From: Candidatus Thorarchaeota archaeon
GTDB lineage: Archaea > Asgardarchaeota > Thorarchaeia > Thorarchaeales > Thorarchaeaceae
Assembly (NCBI GenBank): GCA_030612005.1
Contig: JAUWOU010000014.1
Span: 1-38,805 of the forward strand
DNA length: 38,805 nt
Direction: 5' to 3'
In this document: positions 24,013 through 32,840 of the stretch, one piece after another
Position numbering within the stretch: position 1 is the first letter of the stretch
How the letters are laid out: each line of letters starts with the position of its first letter
The notes under the pieces: generated by a model
What the model saw: only the letters and a program-made list of their open reading frames with translations
Told to the model about the DNA's origin: nothing
The model's database searches: none
Program-made: the position numbers and the translations under genes

Positions 24013-27000
24013 TTATTTTTCCTTTAGAAAGAGTTTCTCCACAACTGATTTATGGATAGCAGTATGAAACTTGTCAAAGAAAGCTTCATTTGCTTCCCAC
24101 ACTGTCATGCCCTTTCCTTTCATATCTATTATGAATTTGATTTCATCTTGATTTAGGGGATATTCTCTAACTCTCCTGAAACCATTAATTCTGTTTACAA
24201 TCCGTTTAGAGGCTTCTAGACGCGTTGATGCAAACCTGAATGATGGTATCTGAGCTGCTTTTTTAGCTTCAGCCATTCCTGCAGTAACGACATCACAATC
24301 TGTACGTCTTGTTTTCAAACCAAAAGATTGAAGCAGCTTCTCAATGAAATCCTTATTGCATTTTGAAGAAATGCATATGTAATTCCCCTGTACTGAAGCA
24401 GATCCATCTCCATCACCTAAACCCTGTAGTACCGCTCTTCGTAAATCATGCGGCGCTTGCATTATCCAATCAGCAAATACAGTCTGATTATTTTTCGGAA
24501 TACTATCTGAATATCCAAGACAGGAACGATGCATCCAATGAAGCAATGGACTATTTTCACTAGCCCAATTGAGCTTTTCATTCTGGTTAATCTGTTTCAC
24601 GCGTGTCCCGATTCTAATAGTCGTTGCTTTTGCAACAGTGTTTTCTGTCCTATGTGCATAGATCCCACATGCTCCTAAGGCTTGACATAGTCCATCTCCA
24701 AAGTTCCTACTCCAAGGATAGGTTCGTGAAAGTCGAATACCTACTGATCTCGCAAGGGTGGTTGAATTGAAGCTACTTCCATCGGATATGTAAACACCAA
24801 GTAGATACATGAACTCCTCTTCAATTGAACGACGACCAAGCCTTGTCTGTAGTTCCTCTAAGTACTTATTCTCAAGTGGTTTAAGCTGCCTTAGTACTCG
24901 CACAACATCCACATAGCTCTGGACTCTCTCAGGAACCTGAATGAAATTCTCAGGATATCTTCCAGCACGAACTCTCAAGGGAATCCATTTGTGACCAGGT
25001 ATTGGTTGTTCCTGTGGAATAGTACTTGCTATTCTAATCTTTCGAGGTTGATTCCCCTCTAGCCAGCCAAGACCCGTGGATGGAGCCACACCTACCTTTT
25101 GTGCGATGTATTTGAAAGAACCTCCCAATTGGTACTGCTCAAAGAATTTGAAATAATTCTGAGCTACTAGTTCTTCACGTGTTTGAAAACTGGCGCTCTG
25201 TTCTTGATATCGGAGATAATAGTTACTCATGCGTCGGTCGTATTCAACCTTTGTAGTCACTCCATTGTTCTTATCGTTGATTGTCTTCATCTTCTCCAAA
25301 GCATCGGAACGTGATATGGATTGATCAATGTGAAGATATAGCCTAGGAGTAATTCCATCCCGAATCCTAACCCCAAGTGTTCCAGGTTGAACATTGAATT
25401 CTCTAGCAAGACCTGTGAGCTCCCCAGGTTCAAGAGAGGTCCTTCCTTGAAGACGATTCATAATACAGATATGCACACATGCTTCATAGAGCATTTTATC
25501 AAATCCGGGCATATCCACCATCCCCTGATACTCTGTAGTTATGATATTCCTAAGTTGCTTTTCAGCCACGACTGGGACTCCTTTGATCTCACCGGGGTTG
25601 ATATTAATTCTACTCTTAGGAAGAATATCAGCAACAAACTCAAGAGGCTTCTCTTTCAATGAGGAAAATGCCCTGGATATGGATGCATCAGGCGTTTCTA
25701 ATACTTTCTTGATATATGAAGGAAAGACTCCCTTTGTCCATTGTATTCCGGTTCCCTCACTAACTCCTACTCTTCGAGTGATGTCACTCATCAAACCGCC
25801 CTCCGGTAATTCTTCGAGAAATCTGAAGTATTTTTGAACCATTCCATTATTCTGATCATATGTACTCAACTTTTGAAGTTCTTCCAGAATACTCTTTTCC
25901 TTGAGCTTGGTTATGACATCTGAGTGACTCTTGAGATTTCCAAGCTTAGGTTGCAATCGGTCACCGATGGACTTTGCTTCTGATTTTGTGATAGCTTTTT
26001 CAGCAAGCCGATAAAATTGGGGTTTCCCTTCTTTGTATACATATCCACGAGTGTTTCGCAATGGTAGTTGTGTTTGATCAGATAATGAACGGATTTCTTT
26101 TAGTGTAAGATTAGTCCTGACCCCAACCAATTTCCTAAGCTGAATATGAGCAACAGCATCACCGATTATCTTGTCAAAGTATGGAAGATGCTTCATCCCG
26201 GGTAGTTCATCATTTACTATCTTCTTTAACGCACTCTCTGAATGAATCTTCACACCGCGTATTTCTGGTGTATATAGTTTCACCTCGTAGGACTTTCCAA
26301 CCTTTATGTCTTTGACGAGTATCTCAGTTGTTCTTTTCTTTTCTGTGGACGATTTCAATTCTTGTTTCTGTTTAAACTTCTTACCGATTGCATCAGATAA
26401 TGACTCAGTTGGAGTCTTTAAGGATTCGACTTTCTTTGCTTGAACCTCAGGGGGTTTCATCTTGAGTTTTGGACCTAGTCGTTCTCTGTGCTCTTTATTT
26501 TGTGGTGTCTTCAATTGAGGTGTTTTCTTTTCTCTTGCAGTTGGTCTAGGTTCCCTCTTCGACAGGGATTTGGGTTCTGGTGACTTCCACTCTTTGGGTG
26601 AGTGAGTGAACTTACGAGGATTGCTGATTTTTGGTGTCTTTTGACTATCTTTCAGCTGCTCAGCCTTCTCTTTGAGCTTGTCACCAATTGCCTTGGACAG
26701 ACCTTCAGTTGGTGCTCTAGGAAATCTGACTTTCTTTCTTCTTGCCTCAGAAGGTTTGGTCTTTATCTTTGGATCAAGTTGCTTTCTAGGTTCGTTCTTT
26801 GATGAGAACTTTGGTTTAGGGGACCTGCTCTCTATGGGAGATTGCTTAGATTTCCGTGGTTCACTAGTTTTTGGCGTCTTTGATTTATTCTGCTTGTCTT
26901 TCTGAGTATCAGCTTTTTCCTTGAGCTTGTTTCCAATTGCCTCAGATAGACTCTCAGTAGCTGCTTTGGGAGAGAACTTCCTACTCCCTCGTTTCTTGAC

Positions 27001-27234
27001 CACCTTCTCGTTGTCTTTCAACTTCGGAAGATTCTTTCGAACCCATTTCTCGACCTCCTTTCGGTCCAGCTTCTCGTTAGGTTGCCCCCAGTTATCCACA
27101 TTGCCAAGTTCTCGCTGCTTGTCACGATAATCCTTCATGATATCATCAACAAGATCATCCACGGAGCGAGGTTCCTTTGGTTTTGGATTCTGCTTCTTCT
27201 TACGACGCTCACTGGGAACAAATTCAGGAGGCAC
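24013..27234 (-). CDS. Tandem HTH protein with C-terminal LAGLIDADG endonuclease domain
   Basis: A 1073-residue protein in three parts. Residues ~70-310 are Lys/Pro/Ser-rich and contain three copies of a (S/G)LS-x-AIG-x-K unit, probably a disordered DNA-contacting arm. Residues ~324-540 and ~549-765 are two related modules of about 220 residues; each starts with EI(R/K)GV and carries a helix-turn-helix-like segment (RRVGVSEGTGIQW, QKVGVAPSTGLGW). The C-terminus has two LAGLIDADG motifs, LLGVYISDGSS with D818 and LQGLGDGDGSA with D943, the signature of a single-chain homing endonuclease that cuts a long asymmetric site. It starts at GTG 27234 with GGAGGGG upstream, one base after the HerA stop, so the two are translationally coupled. 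Its stop is 68 bases from the acyl-CoA dehydrogenase stop. I infer that it drives homing of island 2; it is not an intein, as no splice residues are seen. Confidence 0.8.
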   Translation of the reverse strand: MPPEFVPSERRKKKQNPKPKEPRSVDDLVDDIMKDYRDKQRELGNVDNWGQPNEKLDRKEVEKWVRKNLPKLKDNEKVVKKRGSRKFSPKAATESLSEAIGNKLKEKADTQKDKQNKSKTPKTSEPRKSKQSPIESRSPKPKFSSKNEPRKQLDPKIKTKPSEARRKKVRFPRAPTEGLSKAIGDKLKEKAEQLKDSQKTPKISNPRKFTHSPKEWKSPEPKSLSKREPRPTAREKKTPQLKTPQNKEHRERLGPKLKMKPPEVQAKKVESLKTPTESLSDAIGKKFKQKQELKSSTEKKRTTEILVKDIKVGKSYEVKLYTPEIRGVKIHSESALKKIVNDELPGMKHLPYFDKIIGDAVAHIQLRKLVGVRTNLTLKEIRSLSDQTQLPLRNTRGYVYKEGKPQFYRLAEKAITKSEAKSIGDRLQPKLGNLKSHSDVITKLKEKSILEELQKLSTYDQNNGMVQKYFRFLEELPEGGLMSDITRRVGVSEGTGIQWTKGVFPSYIKKVLETPDASISRAFSSLKEKPLEFVADILPKSRININPGEIKGVPVVAEKQLRNIITTEYQGMVDMPGFDKMLYEACVHICIMNRLQGRTSLEPGELTGLAREFNVQPGTLGVRIRDGITPRLYLHIDQSISRSDALEKMKTINDKNNGVTTKVEYDRRMSNYYLRYQEQSASFQTREELVAQNYFKFFEQYQLGGSFKYIAQKVGVAPSTGLGWLEGNQPRKIRIASTIPQEQPIPGHKWIPLRVRAGRYPENFIQVPERVQSYVDVVRVLRQLKPLENKYLEELQTRLGRRSIEEEFMYLLGVYISDGSSFNSTTLARSVGIRLSRTYPWSRNFGDGLCQALGACGIYAHRTENTVAKATTIRIGTRVKQINQNEKLNWASENSPLLHWMHRSCLGYSDSIPKNNQTVFADWIMQAPHDLRRAVLQGLGDGDGSASVQGNYICISSKCNKDFIEKLLQSFGLKTRRTDCDVVTAGMAEAKKAAQIPSFRFASTRLEASKRIVNRINGFRRVREYPLNQDEIKFIIDMKGKGMTVWEANEAFFDKFHTAIHKSVVEKLFLKEK
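26381..26965 (-). repeat. Three direct repeats within the HTH-LAGLIDADG gene
   Basis: Three related segments of about 36 bases at 26381-26416, 26681-26716 and 26930-26965 encode the TES/TEG-LS-x-AIG-x-K(L/F)K motif. They are separated by Lys/Pro-rich sequence that is itself partly repeated (KTPK.S.PRK, EPR, P.(I/L)K.KP.E...KKV). This indicates past tandem duplication of a unit of roughly 80-100 codons. Confidence 0.75.
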
Positions 27235-27235
27235 T

Positions 27236-29818
27236 TCAACCCCTCCTTCGACGATGCTCGGGGTCTTTCAATTTGTCTGCAACGAGTTGAGAGATGAGGT
27301 CCATATCGGGTTGTATGAAGGGAGGACTATAATCGACCATGGCGGTCTCTAAGAGCATGACCGCAAGCTCAGTTGGAGGTTTGGGAAGATGATGGAGATG
27401 CACAGCGTAATGAGCAATGATATCTTCGAGCTTCCGACCAAGGGGATCCTGCTCATCATCTGCGATGGACTCTAGATAGATGTCCCTGAAAGTGGTGGTC
27501 TGGACTATGTCCTCTACCTGTACTGCAAGATGCATAATCTCCTCCTGCGAGTTCTCATGTAGGATGGGTCGTGAGTTCAGGTCAGGAATCTCTGGGGTTT
27601 TCGCAAATCCGGGGTGTGCAGCATAGAAGGAACGCATCCGCTCACGAACATGGGCATCAGTCCAACTCTTGAGCATAGCTGGATGATCATCAGGATCATA
27701 ATAGACCTGTACGTCAAAGGGAGCACTGTCTGAGGCGCCACGGACAATGGCTTCTCCATCCTTCAGGTAGGCAATATGCTCTGCCTGTTCCCTATTGCAC
27801 CCAGTTTCCCGAGCCATGAGTTCTAGGTCTTCTGGACTGGTGAGCTTGTGAATGAAGATGTTGTGACAGTTCTTGATAGCATCTCGAGCCAGACGGGTTG
27901 GTATCTGCTCAGCAAGAATAACACCAAGTCCAAGACTCCGTGCCTCGGAGATCAGGTTCACTAACTGGTCGATAGCATGACGCTTGGAAACCGTCCCCTC
28001 ACTCATGTCAAGGGTCTTTGGAAGTTCCTCCACCACACGGTGAGCCTCATCGATGACTAGTAGATTCCTGAGAGTTGATGAGGGACCAAGGGTCCGAATA
28101 TGCTCGTAGACTCGAACAAGAAGCAAGCTCAGAACAAAGGAAACGAACTCAGGGTCTCCAAGATGGTCCAGTTCAACGATAGAGGGAACTGAGAGGAACT
28201 CATCCATTGGGAGATTCTCAATAGTATTGAAGATGGCTGCTCGTGATGAATCACAGAGATCCTCAGCTCTAGCAAGGAGCGCTCCTCTGAAGTCCTGAGA
28301 TAACTCGCTCCCATAACTGAGATGTGATTCGCAGTATCGCTCGACTTCATCACGGAACATTTCAAGGGTTATTGGTTTCCCTCGAACTTCATTCAGTGGG
28401 TCCCATCCGTTGTTCACGTAGGTCTGGTTGAGCACTCTTCGAACATGGTTGGAGAGAATACCGTAGACTGGCCACCCTGCCACGAAACAGGTATAGAGGA
28501 GATTGATGTGGAGTTGAATGGACACGCCTTCATCAACATGAAAGGGATTGGTTCGGAAAGGTGTGACTGTTTCTTTACCAAGTGTGAAGACGCGAAGTTC
28601 GGGGATTGCCCCCATCAAGATTCTTGCGTCTGTCTTGGCTGGTTCTAGCATAAGACTTGGGACACCATTTCTCCATGCATCGATTACCAATCGGTTCTTT
28701 GTGGTGCTCTTTCCCGTACCGGTCTTACCAACAATCAGACAATGCTTCCTAAGGTCTTGGAGGGAGAGATACTTGATACGACTTTTATCAATAGAAGAAA
28801 ATCGATAGAGTGAACCTAAAGCAATCTCATTCTGTTTGAAGATGCCTACTTGCTCTCTCTGTAGGGGTTGCTTGGATGTCCCAACAGATGAGAATGCAGC
28901 CTGTGTAGAGGCTTCAACTCCGATCTCGATATGGGGTAGTTCGAAGAGAGGGATAGCCTCAGTTGCAGTCATCTCTGTAGTAATTCGTTTACGTTTCAGG
29001 TCTATCGTTCTTTGAGCTACCTTACCTGCGAGAGAGCCAGAAACATACCTTGTCTTCAGACGAGTCTTCTTCTTTGTTGATGATATCGACCCGATCAGTG
29101 CGGTTACAGCAGCTTTGAGGTGTGCTTCGGAATCTTGATGGCCCCAGAAGGCAAGTGTTACTTGGCACTTGAAGACTCGGTCAGTGGACAATCGTTCATA
29201 GTGCTTCTTCAAATCTTCAGAGTCTAATAGACTGTCAACATCAATCTTAGGTCGAGTTTCTTTCCCGAGCCAACCTTGTTCGGTCTGTTGTCTTTGGGAT
29301 TTCTCTAAGGCAGACTTCAGTTTGTGCTTTGCCGCGAATCTGTTTATTCTACCAGGTTTAGCAGGGAGAGCAAGTACTTGATAGAAGGCTTGACCACTAA
29401 ACTTTGTCATGATCTCCGTCAAAGTGTCGAGGGATCTCTCAGTATTCTGTGGAACACCTCTTATTATACAGACATGGACATTGTCTTCCACCTCAATTTG
29501 TAGTGTGTTTTCAGAAGGTTGAATATCAAAATCTTGGAAATGTGCACGGTATATGGTTTCAAACATCTGTGGTGACGATTTCTGAATGGGTAACAAGTAG
29601 AGAATCCGAGCAGTGCCGCGGTCTGTTTCAATCCTGAAACCGGTCTTTATGTTTGCATGTAGGAGAGTATTCATAAATCGACCAAAGACGTGATTGACCT
29701 TCTTAGAGTCCCATGCTTGTCTTTGGTCCTGCTTATTGACGAGGTCACTCTCAATGTAGGACCTTGGAATGTTTACAACTTCAAAGGTATGTTGTGTTTG
29801 TATGTTATCACGAGGCAC
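27236..29818 (-). CDS. HerA/VirB4-like DNA-translocase ATPase
   Basis: An 860-residue ATPase of the HerA-FtsK superfamily (DUF87/VirB4-like). Walker A IVGKTGTGKST has K370, then LMLEPAKTD follows as in HerA/VirB4 proteins. Walker B LLVIDEAHR has D590-E591, and a later VILAEQIPTRL segment holds the sensor/arginine region. The first ~340 residues form an uncharacterised front domain, longer than the HAS barrel of repair HerA, more like VirB4 or mobile-element translocases. No NurA nuclease lies beside it. The GTG start at 29818 is four bases after AGGAGAG. It is the first gene of a two-gene operon with the LAGLIDADG protein (one-base gap), so the ATPase may feed or move DNA for that nuclease, pump DNA, or act in defence as HerA-nuclease pairs do. 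Confidence 0.85.
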   Translation of the reverse strand: MPRDNIQTQHTFEVVNIPRSYIESDLVNKQDQRQAWDSKKVNHVFGRFMNTLLHANIKTGFRIETDRGTARILYLLPIQKSSPQMFETIYRAHFQDFDIQPSENTLQIEVEDNVHVCIIRGVPQNTERSLDTLTEIMTKFSGQAFYQVLALPAKPGRINRFAAKHKLKSALEKSQRQQTEQGWLGKETRPKIDVDSLLDSEDLKKHYERLSTDRVFKCQVTLAFWGHQDSEAHLKAAVTALIGSISSTKKKTRLKTRYVSGSLAGKVAQRTIDLKRKRITTEMTATEAIPLFELPHIEIGVEASTQAAFSSVGTSKQPLQREQVGIFKQNEIALGSLYRFSSIDKSRIKYLSLQDLRKHCLIVGKTGTGKSTTKNRLVIDAWRNGVPSLMLEPAKTDARILMGAIPELRVFTLGKETVTPFRTNPFHVDEGVSIQLHINLLYTCFVAGWPVYGILSNHVRRVLNQTYVNNGWDPLNEVRGKPITLEMFRDEVERYCESHLSYGSELSQDFRGALLARAEDLCDSSRAAIFNTIENLPMDEFLSVPSIVELDHLGDPEFVSFVLSLLLVRVYEHIRTLGPSSTLRNLLVIDEAHRVVEELPKTLDMSEGTVSKRHAIDQLVNLISEARSLGLGVILAEQIPTRLARDAIKNCHNIFIHKLTSPEDLELMARETGCNREQAEHIAYLKDGEAIVRGASDSAPFDVQVYYDPDDHPAMLKSWTDAHVRERMRSFYAAHPGFAKTPEIPDLNSRPILHENSQEEIMHLAVQVEDIVQTTTFRDIYLESIADDEQDPLGRKLEDIIAHYAVHLHHLPKPPTELAVMLLETAMVDYSPPFIQPDMDLISQLVADKLKDPEHRRRRG

Positions 29819-29957
29819 AGTTCTCTCCTAGTTCTCTATCCAGAGCAAATGCTAATTAAGCCCACATGATTTGTCACTATTGACTTGGATAATTACCATC
29901 ATAGAGATAATCTAGTTAAGAAATAGGTTTTAGATTGCATGGTTATTATGGGATATT

Positions 29958-31391
29958 CTACTCATATTCGTCAATTCTAGATTGAAATGCGTTTTCAGTT
30001 TCGGATTCAATATCTCTTGCAGATGGATAATGTTGTGTATAATTACCACGGAAGGCGTCAGACAGAATCCTACGTTCGAGATTCTCTAGCTTTTCGACTG
30101 TATCATCAACAAATGGTGAGATGGTTTCAATTAGACGAAGCTGTGGTTCTATTGTCTTGACTATTTTTCTCTGTTCTTCTAAAGGAGGGATAGCAAGTCC
30201 CATTTTTCTGAGGTTTCGATAAGCAATACCCTTTACAGTAGTACCAGTTGACTGTCTGAATAATCTGCTGCGAAATTGGTTTGACATAATTTGATAGAAT
30301 AGAAATTTCGAATCAAGTAAATCTTTTGATGGTTTTAAAACCACTACTCTTTGTGCTAAAGAAAATATCTTATCGGGTACAAATGCAACTTCTCCTAAAG
30401 GGGCTTCAGTTGTAAAAAGAATGTCATTAGACTCAGGTAATCCTCGCACCATATATGTATCATAGGTTTCTTTTGTTACATACCTGATGTTATCCCACTG
30501 GACTTCTCCATTTCGGATATTAGCTGAGCGTAGATGTGGAATACCTTTACTAGAATAAGGGGGTGTTCTTCCGCGATAATCAATAACGAAAACAACCTCT
30601 TCAAACCTAGCCCAAGTCCAATTTGTGGGTATTGAGGGCAAATCATCTTCACGTAAAGGACTCAGTTTGCTATGAACCTTCTTTCCACTATCTTTCCGAT
30701 TCTTGATGATTTGAGTATGTGACCTCTGCAAAGTTTCTGTTGAAATTACTCCTTGACCTGATTGTTCAATATCGCCCAATCCAAGCTCTCCTCGAAAAGC
30801 CTTCGAGAGTATGGCCATCCGAAGCCTCCTGGTCAGGTTAGGGATGCGAGAGAGTTCTTGTTTTGCAAGTCTTGTTTTCACTCTTACAGATTCAAGGAGA
30901 TTCACGATTTGCTTTTGTTTAACAAGGGGTGCAACGGGAATTTGAAGATTCGATAAAATACTGGCATTCACATTTGGTTGACCAATTCCACGTTTCTCTT
31001 GTTGAATTTGATTCCAATAACCACTAGATTGAAAATAAAAATAGAGATATTCGGGAATAATTTCCGGTTTGGGAGTTATTCTGATTAGATAGGAAGCGAA
31101 TACAGAATCAGGAAACCTACCTCTAATCAGGTAACTCTTTCCTACAGTTGCACCAGTACGAGCAAAAAGCAAATCTCCATCCTCTAGAAGGAACTTGGGT
31201 ATCTTATTCAACTCAATTGAACAAAAAGGTACGGACTCCCAACATACATTTCCATCTTGAATATCTGTAATTCTAAGCATTTTTGGTCCTATTTGTTCTT
31301 TTGATGCCTTGGCTGTGTAACCATATTGAATATTCTCTGTTAGTTGGCTCAATGGAATAATTTCCCAATCAGTGGTTGAAATAGATTCCAA
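29958..31391 (-). CDS. hsdS: Type I restriction-modification specificity subunit HsdS
   Basis: A 477-residue subunit with the usual two target-recognition domains, each followed by a conserved helical spacer. The first half contains IGQPNVNASILSNLQIPV...KQKQIV, the second NLRKMGLAIPPLEEQRKIV; these equivalent positions mark the TRD-spacer boundary of each half. It decides which bipartite DNA sequence the complex methylates or cuts. The TTG start at 31391 has GAGGTG eight bases upstream and sits 30 bases behind hsdM. It ends the hsdR-hsdM-hsdS operon. The recognition sequence cannot be predicted. Confidence 0.92.
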   Translation of the reverse strand: MESISTTDWEIIPLSQLTENIQYGYTAKASKEQIGPKMLRITDIQDGNVCWESVPFCSIELNKIPKFLLEDGDLLFARTGATVGKSYLIRGRFPDSVFASYLIRITPKPEIIPEYLYFYFQSSGYWNQIQQEKRGIGQPNVNASILSNLQIPVAPLVKQKQIVNLLESVRVKTRLAKQELSRIPNLTRRLRMAILSKAFRGELGLGDIEQSGQGVISTETLQRSHTQIIKNRKDSGKKVHSKLSPLREDDLPSIPTNWTWARFEEVVFVIDYRGRTPPYSSKGIPHLRSANIRNGEVQWDNIRYVTKETYDTYMVRGLPESNDILFTTEAPLGEVAFVPDKIFSLAQRVVVLKPSKDLLDSKFLFYQIMSNQFRSRLFRQSTGTTVKGIAYRNLRKMGLAIPPLEEQRKIVKTIEPQLRLIETISPFVDDTVEKLENLERRILSDAFRGNYTQHYPSARDIESETENAFQSRIDEYE

Positions 31392-31421
31392 TAATCAGGC
31401 ACCTCGAATATATAGGGACAA

Positions 31422-32840
31422 TCAATCATCCTCCTTTTTTACGGAGTTATTCAACAGTCCTTGTAATTCTCCAACTGTATCCATTGCTGTTTGAAGGCTC
31501 GTTTCAATCTCCACGAGAAGTTCCTCAGGTTCTGGTAAATCCTCACTATCTTCAAGTGATTCATCCCGCAACCATGTAATGTCGAGATTGAACTCTAGTT
31601 CTTCAATTTGATTTCTTGTAAACTTCTTGAAGCGTTCTATCTCACTTCTTTTACCATCACCAACAGGACTAGACCCATAACATTTCTCAAACTCTTCAAA
31701 GATATCAGAAATAATTGGATTTGATTTTGTAATCCTCTTCGTATTTGTTCTCAAATCGTAAATCCATACTTCCTTAGTTGAAGAACCCTTTGTGAAAAAG
31801 ATTACATTTGCTTTTACACCTGTAGAGTAGGGTGTGAAAGTCCCAACTGGAAGTTTTAGAATTGTGTGAAGACTACAATCTTCTAGAAGTATCTTCCGAA
31901 TTTCTTGACCCGCTCCAGACTCGAACAACACATTATCTGGAACAACCATAGCGGCTCTTCCACCAGGTTTCAGAATGGTCATTGCATGCTGTACGAAATT
32001 GAGTTGTTTGTTCGATGTCTGGATGGCAAAATCTGCACGTTCAACTCGACCACCACCAGCTCTACCAAAGGGCGGATTAGTAAGAATGCAATCATAGCGT
32101 TTTCCTGTATGAGGTCCTTCAGCTAGAGAATCTCCATACTCAATCTCAGCCTCAATCTCATGAAGATAGAGGTTCATGAAAGCGAGACGTCTCGTATCAG
32201 GGACAATCTCCTGCCCTGAAAATGTGCTATTCTGAAGACGCTTGATTTCTTCTCGCTTCAGATCAGCCCCCATGTTCGTTGCTTTCAACATCCACTCGTA
32301 TGCACCAATAAGGAACCCACCAGTTCCGCAAGCTGGGTCGTGAATAGAGTAAGAAGAAGATTGTCGAATGTCTGGTTTCATGCAGCGGATGATTGACCGA
32401 ATGACTTCACGAGGTGTGAAGTATTGTCCTGCACCCTTCTGTTCCTCAGCATATTTCTGAAGAAGCCCCTCATATGCAGAACCCTTGATATCCACGTCAA
32501 CATCAGACCATTGAATCTCATCTATCATTGTCATTAGTTTCTTCAGATTTACTGGCTGTCTAAATCTGCTCAGTGATCCAGCGAATATCTTTCTCAGGAG
32601 ACCCTCTTCACCAGCGAGCTTGGTCAAGATATTGATATAGTGATTTGTCAGATCAGTACCTGAGAGTTTCTTCAACGAGGTCCAATCAAACCCTTTTGGA
32701 ATCTCTAGACCTCGCTCGTCGGCTAATTTGAGAAACAACAGGTACGTCAACTGCTCAATGTAATCACCATACCCAATCCCATCATCCCTAAGAATTCTAC
32801 AGAATCCCCAGAGTTTGTCAATTACGCCGTACTCGTCCAT
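31422..32840 (-). CDS. hsdM: Type I restriction-modification DNA methyltransferase HsdM
   Basis: A 472-residue N6-adenine methyltransferase: N-terminal helical domain (residues 1-130, FLKLADERG), SAM-binding motif I DPACGTGGFL from D168, and catalytic NPPF at residues 255-258. It pairs with HsdS to methylate host sites. Its first 19 bases overlap the end of hsdR, showing coupled translation. Length and motif order are normal and the gene looks intact. Confidence 0.95.
   Translation of the reverse strand: MDEYGVIDKLWGFCRILRDDGIGYGDYIEQLTYLLFLKLADERGLEIPKGFDWTSLKKLSGTDLTNHYINILTKLAGEEGLLRKIFAGSLSRFRQPVNLKKLMTMIDEIQWSDVDVDIKGSAYEGLLQKYAEEQKGAGQYFTPREVIRSIIRCMKPDIRQSSSYSIHDPACGTGGFLIGAYEWMLKATNMGADLKREEIKRLQNSTFSGQEIVPDTRRLAFMNLYLHEIEAEIEYGDSLAEGPHTGKRYDCILTNPPFGRAGGGRVERADFAIQTSNKQLNFVQHAMTILKPGGRAAMVVPDNVLFESGAGQEIRKILLEDCSLHTILKLPVGTFTPYSTGVKANVIFFTKGSSTKEVWIYDLRTNTKRITKSNPIISDIFEEFEKCYGSSPVGDGKRSEIERFKKFTRNQIEELEFNLDITWLRDESLEDSEDLPEPEELLVEIETSLQTAMDTVGELQGLLNNSVKKEDD

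Noticed and set aside
24013-27234. Intein in the LAGLIDADG protein
   Set aside because: The LAGLIDADG motifs are at the C-terminal end with no flanking splice blocks, no terminal HN-C/S/T junction and no identifiable host protein split around them.
27236-29818. Repair HerA of the Mre11-Rad50-HerA-NurA operon
   Set aside because: No Mre11, Rad50 or NurA genes are adjacent, and the ~340-residue N-terminal domain is longer than that of repair HerA.
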